Positions 12,754 through 25,662 of a DNA stretch of 64,000 nt are shown piece after piece. The notes under the pieces are model-generated. The model was given only the letters and a program-made list of their open reading frames with translations. It did not search any database and had not been told where the DNA came from. A program made the position numbers and the translations under genes. Source of the stretch: Sipunculus nudus. Lineage: Eukaryota; Annelida; Sipuncula; Golfingiida; Sipunculidae. Each line of letters opens with the position of its first letter. Within the stretch, counting starts at the first letter, position 1. The stretch is from the NCBI GenBank assembly GCA_026874595.1, contig CM049312.1, forward strand, positions 27,273,956 to 27,337,955, written 5' to 3'.

Positions 12754-15700
12754 CAGGGTCTCTCTTATGATATCCTTATGATATATCACCCTGGGTCTCT
12801 CGTGTGATATCCTTATGATATATCCCCCTTGGTCTCTCTTATGATATCCTTATAATATATCACTCTGGGTCTCTCTTATGATATCCTTATGATATATCAC
12901 CCTGGGTCTCTCTTGCGATATCCTTATGATATATCACTCTGGGTCTCTCTTGTGATATCCTTATGATATATCTCCGTTGGTCTCTCTGGTGATATCCGAA
13001 CAATATATCACTCTGGGTCTCTCTTGTGATATCTTTATGATATATCCCCCTTGGTTTCTCTGGTGATATCCGTACCATATATTACCCTGGGTCTCTCTTG
13101 TGATATCCTTATGATATATCACTCTGGGTCACTCGTGTGATATCCTTATGATATATCACTCTGGGTCTCTCTTATGATATCATTATGATATATCACCCAG
13201 GGTCTCTCTTGCGAAATCCTTATGATATATCACTCTGGGTCTCTCTTGTGATATCCTTATGATATATCCCCCTTGGTTTCTCTGGTGATATCCGTACCAT
13301 ATATTACCCTGGGTCTCTCTTGTGATATCCTTATGATATATCACTCTGGGTCACTCGTGTGATATCCTTATGATATATCACTCTGGGTCTCTCTTATGAT
13401 ATCATTATGATATATCACCCAGGGTCTCTCTTGCGAAATCCTTATGATATATCACTCTGGGTCTCTCTTGTGATATCCTTATGATATTTCCCCCTTGGTT
13501 TCTCTGGTGATATCCGTACCATATATTACCCTGGGTCTCTCTTGTGATATCCTTATGATATATCACTCTGGGTCACTCGTGTGATATCCTTATGATATAT
13601 CACCCTGGGTCTCTCTTGTGATATCCTTATGATATATCCCCTTTGGTCTCTCTTGTGATATCCGTACCATATATCACCCTGGGTCTCTCTTGATATATCC
13701 TTATGATATATCACCCTGAGTCTCTCGTGTGATATCCGTACCATATATCACCCTGGGTCTCTCTTGTGGTATCCTTATAATATATCACACTTGGTCTCTC
13801 TTATGATATCCTTATGATATATTTGCCTTGGTTTCTCCTGTGAAATCCTTATGATATATCCTACTTGGTCTCTCTTGTGATATCCGTACCATATATTACC
13901 CTGGGTCTCTCATGTGATATCCTTATGTGATATCACCCTGAGTTTCTCTTGTGTTATCCTTATTATATATTCCCCTGGGTCTCTCTTGTGATATCCTTAT
14001 GATATATCCCCCCTTGGTCTCTCTGGTGATATCCGTACAATACATCACCCTGGGTCTCTCTTGTTATATCCTTATAATATATCACACTCGGTCTCTCTTA
14101 TGATATCCTTATGATATATTTGCCTTGGTTTCTCTTGTGAAATCCTTATGATATATCCTACTTGGTCTCTCTTGTGATATCCTTACATATATTACCCTGG
14201 GTCTCTCATGCGATATCCTTATGATATATCCCCCTTGGTCTCTCTGGTGATATCCGAACCATATATCACTCTGGGTCTCTCTTGTGATATCCTTATGATA
14301 TATCCCCCTGGGTTTCACTGGTGATAACGGTACCATATATTACCCTGGGTCTCTCTTGTGATATCCTTATGATATATCACTCTGGGTCAATCGTGTGATA
14401 TCCTTATGATATATCACCCTGGGTCTCTCTTGATATATCATTATGATATATCACCCTGAGTCTCTCGTGTGATATCCGTACCATATATCACCCTGGGTCT
14501 CTCTTGTGATATCCTTTTGATATATCACACTTGGTCTCTCTTATGATATCCTTATGATATATCACCCTGGGTCTCTCTTGTGATATCCTTATGATATATC
14601 CCCCTTGGTCTCTCTGGTTATATCCGTACCATATAATACCCTGGGTCTCTCATGCGATATCCTTATGTGATATCACCCTGAGTTTCTCTTGTGTTATCCT
14701 TATTATAAACCACCCTGGGTGTCTCTTGTAATACCCTTATGTTATATCACCCTTGATCTTTCTTGCGAAAACCTTATTATATATCACCCATGGTCTCTCT
14801 TGTGATATCCTTATGATAAATCCCCCTTGGTCTCTCTTGTGATATCCTTATGATATATCACCCTGTGTCTCTTTTATGATATAATTATAATATATCCCCC
14901 TTGGTCTCCCTTGTGATATCCTTATGATATACCACTCTGTGTCTCTCTTATGATATCCTTATGATATATAATTCTGGGTCTGTCTTGTGATATCCTTATG
15001 ATAAATCCCCCTTGGTCTCTCTTGTGATATCCTGATGATATATCACTCTGGGTCTCTCGTGTGATATCCTTATGATATATCCCCCATGGTCTCTCTGGTG
15101 ATATCCGTACCATATATCACCCTGGGTCTCTCTTGCGATATCCTTATTATATATCACCCATGGTCTATCTTGTTATATCCTTATGATATATCACTCTGGG
15201 TCTCTCGGGTGATATCCTTATGATATATCCCCCTTGGTCTCTCTTGTGATATCCTTATGATATATTACTCTGGGTCTCTCTTATGATATCCTTATGATAT
15301 ATCACCCTGGGTCTCTCTTGCGATATCATTATGATATATCACTCTGGGTCTCTCTTGTGATATCCTTATAATATATCCCCCTTGGTCTCTCTGGTGATAT
15401 CCGAACCATATATCACTCTGGGTCTCTCTTGTGATATCCTTATGATATATCCCCCTTGGTTTCTCTGGTGATATCCGTACCATATATTACCCTGGGTCTC
15501 TCTTGTGATATCCTTATGATATATCCCCCTTTCTTTCTCTGGTGATATCCGTATAATATATCACCCTGGATCTCTCTTGCGATATCCTTATGATATATCA
15601 CCCTAAGTCTCTCGTGTGATATCTGTACCATATTTCACCCTTGGTCTGTCTTGTGATATCCTTATGATATATCACCCTTGGTCTCTCTTATGATATCCTT

Positions 15701-18700
15701 ATAATATATCACTCTGGGTCTCTCTTATGATATCCTTATGATATCACTCTGGGTCTCTCTTGTGATATCCTTATGATATATCTCCCTTGGTCTCTCTGGT
15801 GATATCCGAACAAAATATCACTCTGGGTCTCACTTGTGATATCCTTATGATATATCCCCCTTGGTTTCTCTGGTGATATCCGTACCATATATTACCCAGG
15901 GTCTCTCTTGTGATATCCTTATGATATATCACTCTGGGTCACTCGTGTGATATCCTTATGATATATCACTCTGGGTCTCTCTTATGATATCATTATGATA
16001 TATCACCCAGGGTCTCTCTTGCGAAATCCTTATGATATATCACTCTGGGTCTCTCTTGTGATATCCTTATGATATATCCCCCTTGGTCTCTCTGGTGATA
16101 TCCGAACCATATATCACTCTGGGTCTCTCTTGTGATATCCTTATGATATTTCCCCCTTGGTTTCTCTGGTGATATCCGTACCATATATTACCCTGGGTCT
16201 CTCTTGTGATATCCTTATGATATATCACTCTAGGTCACTCGTGTGATATCCTTATGATATATCACCCTGGGTCTCTCTTGTGATATCCTTATGATATAAC
16301 CCCTTTGGTCTCTCTTGTGATATCCGTACCATATATCACCCTGGGTCTCTCTTGATATATCCTTATGATATATCACCCTGTGTCTCTCGTGTGATATACG
16401 TACCATATATCACCCTGGGTCTCTCTTGTGATATCCTTATGATATATCTGCCTTGGTTTCTCCTGTGAAATCCTTATGATATATCCTACTTGGTCTCTCT
16501 TGTGATATCCGTACCATATATTACCCTGGGTCTCTCATGCGATATCCTAATGTGATATCACCTTGTGTTTCTCTTGTGTTATCCTTAATATATATTCCCC
16601 TGGGTCTCTCTTGTGATATCCTTATGATATATCCCCCCTTGGTCTCTCTTGTGATATCCGTACAATACATCACCCTGGGTCTCTCTTGTGATATCCTTAT
16701 AATATATCACTAATATATCACACTCGGTCTCCCTTATGATATCCTTATGATATATTTGCCTTGGTTTCTCTTGTGAAATCCTTATGATATATCCTACTTG
16801 GTCTCTCTTGTGATATCCTTACATATATTACCCTGAGTCTCTCATGCGATATCCTTATGATATATCCCCCTTGGTCTCTCTGGTGATATCCGAACCATAT
16901 ATCACTCTGGGTCTCTCTTGTGATATCCTTATGATATATCCCCCTGGGTTTCTCTGGTTATATCCGTACCATATATTACCCTGGGTCTCTCTTGTGATAT
17001 CCTTATGATATATCCCCCTTGGGCTCTCTTGTGATATCCGTAACATATATCACCCTGGGTCTCTCTTGATATATCCTTATGATATATCACCCTGAGTCTC
17101 TCGTGTGATATCCGTACCATATATCACCCTGGGTCTCTCTTGTGATATCCTTTTGATATATCACACTTGGTCTCTCGAGTGATATCCTTATGATATATCC
17201 CCCTTGGTCTCCCTTATGATATCCTTATGATATATCACTCTGGGTCTCTCTTATGATAGCCTTATGATATATCACCCTGGGTCTCTCTTGCGATATCCTT
17301 ATGATATATCACTCTGGGTCTCTCTTGTGATATCCTTATGATATATCTCCCTTGGTCTCTCTGGTGATATCCGAACAATATATCACTCTGGGTCTCTCTT
17401 GTGATATCCTTATGATATATACTACTTGGTCTCTCTTGTGATATCCGTACCATAAATTACCCTGGGTCTCTCATGCGATATCCTTATCATATATCCCCCT
17501 TGGTCTCTCTGGTGATATCCGAACCATATATCACTCTGGGTCTCTCTTGTGATATCCTTATGATATATCCCCCTTGGTTTCACTGGTGATATCCGTACCA
17601 TATATTACCCTGGGTCTCTCTTGTGATATCCTTATGATATATCACTCTGGGTCACTCGTGTGATATCCTTATGATATATCTTCCTGAGTCTCTCGTGTGA
17701 TATCCCTACCATATATCACCCTGGGTCTCTCTTGTGATATCCTTTTGATATATCACACTTGGTCTCTCTTTTGATATCCTTATGATATATCACCCGGGGT
17801 CTCTCTTGTGATATCCTTATGATATATCCCCCTTGGTTTCTCTGGTGATATCCGTACCATATATTACCCTAGGTCTCTCTTGTGATATCCTTATGATATA
17901 TCACTCTGGGTCACTCGTGTGATATCCTTATGATATATCACTCTGGGTCTCTCTTATGATATCATTATGATATATCACCCAGGGTCTCTCTTGCGAAATC
18001 CTTATGATATATCACTATGGGTCTCTCTTGTGGTATCCTTATGATATATCCCCCTTGGTCTCTCTGGTGATATCCGAACCATATATCACTCTGGGTCTCT
18101 CTTGTGATATCCTTATGATATTTCCCCCTTGGTTTCTCTGGTGATATCCGTACCATATATTACCCTGGGTCTCTCTTGTGATATCCTTATGATATATCAC
18201 TCTGGGTCACTCGTGTGATATCCTTATGATATATCACCCTGGGTCTCTCTTGTGATATCCTTATGATATATCCCCTTTGGTCTCTCTTGTGATATCCGTA
18301 CCATATATCACCCTGGGTCTCTCTTGATATATCCTTATGATATATCACCCTGAGTCTCTCGTGTGATATCCGTACCATATATCACCCTGGGTCTCTCTTG
18401 TGGTATCCTTATAATATATCACACTTGGTCTCTCTTATGATATCCTTATGATATATTTGCCTTGGTTTCTCCTGTGAAATCCTTATGATATATCCTACTT
18501 GGTCTCTCTTGTGATATCCGTACCATATATTACCCTGGGTCTCTCATGCGATATCCTTATGTGATATCACCCTGAGTTTCTCTTGTGTTATCCTTATTAT
18601 ATATTCCCCTGGGTCTCTCTTGTGATATCCTTATGATATATCCCCCCTTGGTCTCTCTGGTGATATCCGTACAATACATCACCCTGGGTCTCTCTTGTTA

Positions 18701-20864
18701 TATTCTTATAATATATCACACTCGGTCTCTCTTATGATATCCTTATGATATATTTGCCTTGGTTTCTCTTGTGAAATCCTTATGATATATCCTACTTGGT
18801 CTCTCTTGTGATATCCTTACATATGTTACCCTGGGTCTCTCATGCGATATCCTTATGATATATCCCCCTTGGTCTCTCTGGTGATATCCGAACAAAATAT
18901 CACTCTGGGTCTCTCTTGTGATATCCTTATGATATATCACTCTGGGTCACTCGTGTGATATCCTTATGATATATCACTCTGGGTCTCTCTTATGATATCA
19001 TTATGATATATCACCCAGGGTCTCTCTTGCGAAATCCTTATGATATATCACTCTGGGTCTCTCTTGTGATATCCTTATGATATATCCCCCTTGGTCTCTC
19101 TGGTGATATCCGAACCATATATCACTCTGGGTCTCTCTTGTGATATCCTTATGATATTTCCCCCTTGGTTTCTCTGGTGATATCCGTACCATATATTACC
19201 CTTGGTCTCTCTTGTGATATCCTTATGATATATCACTCTAGGTCACTCGTGTGATATCCTTATGATATATCACCCTGGGTATCTCTTGTGATATCCTTAT
19301 GATATAACCCCTTTGGTCTCTCTTGTGATATCCGTACCATATATCACCCTGGGTCTCTCTTGATATATCCTTATGATATATCACCCTGTGTCTCTCGTGT
19401 GATATCCGTACCATATATCACCCTGGGTCTCTCTTGTGGTATCCTTATAATATATCACACTTGGTCTCTCTTATGATATCCTTATGATATATCTGCCTTG
19501 GTTTCTCCTGTGAAATCCTTATGATATATCCTACTTGGTCTCTCTTGTGATATCCGTACCATATATTACCCTGGGTCTCTCATGCGATATCCTAATGTGA
19601 TATCACCCTGAGTTTCTCTTGTGTTATCCTTAATATATATTCCCCTGGGTCTCTCTTGTGATATCCTTATGATATATCCCCCCCTGGTCTCTCTTGTGAT
19701 ATCCGTACAATACATCACCCTGGGTCTCTCTTGTGATATCCTTATAATATATCACTAATATATCACACTCGGTCTCTCTTATGATATCCTTATGATAAAT
19801 TTGCCTTGGTTTCTCTTGTGAAATCCTTATGATATATCCTACTTGGTCTCTCTTGTGATATCCTTACATATATTACCCTGGGTCTCTCATGCGATATCCT
19901 TATGATATATCCCCCTTGGTCTCTCTGGTGATATCCGAACCATATATCACTCTGGGTCTCTCTTGTGATATCCTTATGATATATCCCCTTGGGTTTCTCT
20001 GGTGATATCCGTACCATATATTACCCTGGGTCTCTCTTGTGATATCCTTATGATATATCCCCCTTGGGCTCTCTTGTGATATCCGTAACATATATCACCC
20101 TGGGTCTCTCTTGATATATCCTTATGATATATCACCCTGAGTCTCTCGTGTGATATCCGTACCATATATCACCCTGGGTCTCTCTTGTGATATCCTTTTG
20201 ATATATCACACTTGGTCTCTCGTGTGATATCCTTATGATATATCCCCCTTGGTCTCCCTTATGATATCCTTATGATATATCACTCTGGGTCTCTCTTATG
20301 ATAGCCTTATGATATATCACCCTGGGTCTCTCTTGCGATATCCTTATGATATATCACTCTGGGTCTCTCTTGTGATATCCTTATGATATATCTCCCTTGG
20401 TCTCTCTGGTGATATCCGAACAATATATCACTCTGGGTCTCTCTTGTGATATCCTTATGATATATCCTACTTGGTCTCTCTTGTGATATCCGTACCATAA
20501 ATAACCCTGGGTCTCTCATGCGATATCCTTATCATATATCCCCCTTGGTCTCTCTTGTGATATCCGAACCATATATCACTCTGGGTCTCTCTTGTGATAT
20601 CCTTATGATATATCCCCCTTGGTTTCACTGGTGATATCCGTACCATATATTACCCTGGGTCTCTCTTGTGATATCCTTATGATATATCATTCTGGGTCAC
20701 TCGTGTGATATCCTTATGATATATCACCCTGAGTCTCTCGTGTGATATCCGTACCATATATCACCCTGGGTCTCTCTTGTGATATCCTTTTGATATATCA
20801 CACTTGGTCTCTCTTTTGATATCCTTATGATATATCACCCTGGGTCTCTCTTGTGATATCCTTA

Positions 20865-23800
20865 TGATATATCCCCCTTGGTCTCTCTGGTTATATCCGT
20901 ACCATATAATACCCTGGGTCTCTCATGCGATATCCTTATGTGATATCACCCTGAGTTTCTCTTGTGTTATCCTTATTATAAATCACCCTGGGTGTCTCTT
21001 GTAATACCCTTATGTTATATCACCCTTGGTCTTTCTTGCGAAATCCTTATTATATATCCCCCATGGTCTCTCTTGTGATATCCTTATGATAAATCCCCCT
21101 TGGTCTCTCTTGTGATATCCTTATGATATATCACCCTGTGTCTCTTTTATGATATCCTTATGATATATCCTCCTTGGTCTCCCTTGTGATATCCTTATGA
21201 TATACCACCCTGTGTCTCTCTTATGATATCCTTATGATATATAATTCTGGGTCTGTCTTGTGATATCCTTATAATAAAAATCCCCCTTGGTCTCCCTTGT
21301 GATATCCTGATGATATATCACTCTGGGTCTCTCGTGTGATATCCTTATGATATATCCCCCATAGTCTCTCTGGTGATATCCGTACCATATATCACCCTGG
21401 GTCTCTCTTGCGATATCCTTATTATATATCACCCATGGTCTATCTTGTTATATCCTTATGATATATCACTCTGGGTCTCTCGGGTGATATCCTTATGATA
21501 TATCCCCCTTGGTCTCTCTTGTGATATCCTTATGATATATTACTCTGGGTCTCTCTTATGATATCCTTATGATATATCACCCTGGGTCTCTCTTGCGATA
21601 TCCTGATGGTATATCACTCTGGGTCTCTCTTGTGATATCCTTATAATATATCCCCCTTGGTCTCTCTGGTGATATCCGAACCCTATATCACTCTGGGTCT
21701 CTCTTGTGATATCCTTATGATATATCCCCCTTGGTTTCTCTGGTGATATCCGTACCATATATCACCCTGGGTATCTCTTGTGATATCCTTATGATATATC
21801 CCCCTTTCTTTCTCTGGTGATATCCGTATAATATATCACCCTGGGTCTCTCTTGCGATATCCTTATGATATATCACCCTGAGTCTCTCGTGTGATATCTG
21901 TACCATATTTCACCCTTGGTCTGTCTTGTGATATCCTTATGATATATCACCCTTGGTCTCTCTTATGATATCCTTATGATATATCTGCCTTGGTTTCTCT
22001 TGTGAAATCCTTATGATATATCCTACTTGGTCTCTCTTGTGATATCCGTACCATATATTACCCTGGGTCTCTCATGCGATATCCTAATGTGATATCACCC
22101 TGAGTTTCTCTTGTGTTATCCTTAATATATATTCCCCTGGGTCTCTCTTGTGATATCCTTTTGATATATCACACTTGGTCTCTCTTTTGATATCCTTATG
22201 ATATATCACCCTGGGTCTCTCTTGTGATATCCTTATGATATATCCCCCTTGGTCTCTCTGGTTATATCCGTACCATATAATACCCTGGGTCTCTCATGCG
22301 ATATCCTTATGTGATATCACCCTGAGTTTCTCTTGTGTTATCCTTATTATAAATCACCCTGGGTGTCTCTTGTAATACCCTTATGTTATATCACCCTTGG
22401 TCTTTCTTGCGAAATCCTTATTATATATCCCCCATGGTCTCTCTTGTGATATCCTTATGATAAATCCCCCTTGGTCTCTCTTGTGATATCCTTATGATAT
22501 ATCACCCTGTGTCTCTTTTATGATATCCTTATGATATATCCTCCTTGGTCTCCCTTGTGATATCCTTATGATATACCACCCTGGGTCTCTCTTGTGATAT
22601 CCTATGATATATCCCCCTTGGTCTCTCTGGTTATATCCGTACCATATAATACCCTGGGTCTCTCATGCGATATCCTTATGTGATATCACCCTGAGTTTCT
22701 CTTGTGTTATCCTTATTATAAATCACCCTGGGTGTCTCTTGTAATACCCTTATGTTATATCACCCTTGGTCTTTCTTGCGAAATCCTTATTATATATCCC
22801 CCATGGTCTCTCTTGTGATATCCTTATGATAAATCCCCCTTGGTCTCTCTTGTGATATCCTTATGATATATCACCCTGTGTCTCTTTTATGATATCCTTA
22901 TGATATATCCTCCTTGGTCTCCCTCGTGATATCCTTATGATATACCACCCTGTGTCTCTCTTATGATATCCTTATGATATATAATTCTGGGTCTGTCTTG
23001 TGATATCCTTATAATAAAAATCCCCCTTGGTCTCTCTTGTGATATCCTGATGATATATCACTCTGGGTCTCTCGTGTGATATCCTTATGATATATCCCCC
23101 ATAGTCTCTCTGGTGATATCCGTACCATATATCACCCTGGGTCTCTCTTGCGATATCCTTATTATATATCACCCATGGTCTATCTTGTTATATCCTTATG
23201 ATATATCACTCTGGGTCTCTCGGGTGATATCCTTATGATATATCCCCCTTGGTCTCTCTTGTGATATCCTTATGATATATTACTCTGGGTCTCTCTTATG
23301 ATATCCTTATGATATATCACCCTGGGTCTCTCTTGCGATATCCTTATGGTATATCACTCTGGGTCTCTCTTGTGATATCCTTATAATATATCCCCCTTGG
23401 TCTCTCTGGTGATATCCGAACCCTATATCACTCTGGGTCTCTCTTGTGATATCCTTATGATATATCCCCCTTGGTTTCTCTGGTGATATCCGTACCATAT
23501 ATCACCCTGGGTATCTCTTGTGATATCCTTATGATATATCCCCCTTTCTTTCTCTGGTGATATCCGTATAATATATCACCCTGTGTCTCTCTTGCGATAT
23601 CCTTATGATATATCACCCTGAGTCTCTCGTGTGATATCTGTACCATATTTCACCCTTGGTCTGTCTTGTGGTATCCTTATGATATATCACCCTTGGTCTC
23701 TCTTATGATATCCTTATGATATATCTGCCTTGGTTTCTCTTGTGAAATCCTTATGATATATCCTACTTGGTCTCTCTTGTGATATCCGTACCATATATTA

Positions 23801-23870
23801 CCCTGGGTCTCTCATGCGATATCCTTATGTGATATCACCCTGAGTTTCTCTTGTGTTATCCTTATGATAT
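20865..23870. repeat. 1740-bp higher-order duplication within the 37-bp array
   Basis: About 1.27 kb starting near 20865 reappears near-identically 1740 bp downstream (for example the 60 bases at 20881 equal those at 22621). Divergence resumes at about 22081/23821. 1740 is almost exactly 47 units, so this is a segmental duplication in register. Part of the block occurs a third time at about 22200-22590. Confidence 0.85.
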
Positions 23871-25266
23871 ATCCCCCCTTGGTCTCTCTTGTGATATCCG
23901 TACAATTTATCACCCTGGGTCTCTCTTGTGATATCCGTACAATATATCACCCTGGGTCTCTCTTGTGATATCCTTATGATATATCTGCCTTGGTTTCTCT
24001 TGTGAAATCCTTATGATATATCCCCCTTGTCTCTCTGGTGATATCCGTACCATATATCACCCTAAGTCTGTCTTGCGATATCCTAATGATATATCAACCT
24101 GGGTCTTTCTTGTGATATCCTTATGATATATCACTCTGGGTCTCTCGTGTGATATCTTTAAGATTTATCACCCTGAGTCTCTCGTGTGATATCCTTATGA
24201 TATATCCCACTTGGTCTCTCTTGCGATATCCTTATGATATATCACCCTGGGTCTCTCTTGTAATACCCTTATGTTATATCACCCTTGGGCTTTCTTGTGA
24301 TATCCATATGATATATCACCTTGAGTCTCTCTTGTGATATCCTTATGATATATCACCCTGAATCTCTCTTGTGATATCATTATTATATATCACCCTTGGT
24401 CCCTGTTGTAATACCCTTATGTTATATCACCTTTGGTTTTTCTTGTGATATCCTTATGTTATATCACCCTGAATCCCTCTTGTGATATCCCGATGATATT
24501 ACCCTTTGATCTCTCTTGTGATATACTTACAATATCACACTGGGTCTCTCTTGTGATATCCTTAAAATATATCCCCCTTGGTCTCCCTTGTGATATCCTT
24601 ATGATATATCACCCTGGGTCTCTCTTATGATATCCTTATGATATATCATCCTGGGTCATTCTTGTGATATCCTCTTAATAAATCCCCCATGGTCTCTCTT
24701 GTGATATCCTGATGATATATCACTCTGGGTCTCTCGTGTGATATCCTTATGATCCCCCTTGGTCTCTCTGGTGATATCCGTACCATATATATCACCCTGG
24801 GTCTTTCTTGCGATATCCTTATTATATATCACCCTGGGTCTCTCGTGTGATATCGTTATAATATATCCCCCTTGGTCTCTCTGGTGATATCTGTACCGTA
24901 TATCACCCTGGGTCTCTCTTGCGATATCCTTACTGTATATATCACCCTGGGTCTCTTTTGTGATATCCTTATGATATATCAATCTGGGTCTCTCGTGTGA
25001 TATCCTTATGATATATCCCCCTTGGTCTCTCTTGTGATATCCTTATGATATATCACCCTGGGTCTCTCTTGTGATATCCTTATGATATATCACCCTGGGT
25101 CTCTCTTGTGATATCCTTATGATACTTCCCCCTTGGTCTCTCTGGTGATATCTGTACCATATATTGCCCAGGGTCTCTCTTGTGATATCCTTATGATATA
25201 TCACTCTGGGTCTCTCGTGTGATATCCTTATGATATATCACCCTGGGTCTCTCTTGTGATATACCA

Positions 25267-25662
25267 TATGTTTTACCCTTGGTAAGTTGGGTTTGTTTGT
25301 ATGCACCTTCTTTTACAGAGAAAATTCTGAACAGATTTTGTTAACACATTTTAGGGGATAAGGATAACAGCAACAATGACCCGTGCTACGCGACCCGTGC
25401 TTCTACAGCGAAACATTGTGCACATCATAGGAAAGCTTGATTGTGGGGGGGGGGGTTTAGAGTTGGATCAAAATGCAAATGCATTTACATTTAAATATTA
25501 ATGCAACGGTTTTGAAAAGCCCGCATTTGCATTTGCATTTAAATGCCAGGATGATGTTTTGTATTTGCATTTCCTTTTGCAAAATATGCTACGCATTTGC
25601 ATTTAAATATGTATCGAATGTCAAATGCGAATTCTTTATATTTTGCCAAAAGGCTTGGCATC
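25267..25662. repeat. 396-bp insert in the satellite array, copy 1 of a duplicated element
   Basis: The array stops within a unit, a unique 396-bp segment follows, and the array resumes with CTCTCTTGTGATATCC. The segment is nearly identical to 28396-28801, apart from a poly-G tract of 11 here and 22 there and a few substitutions. Its right half is packed with ATTTGCAT and CATTTAAAT motifs. No coding potential is evident. Confidence 0.9.
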
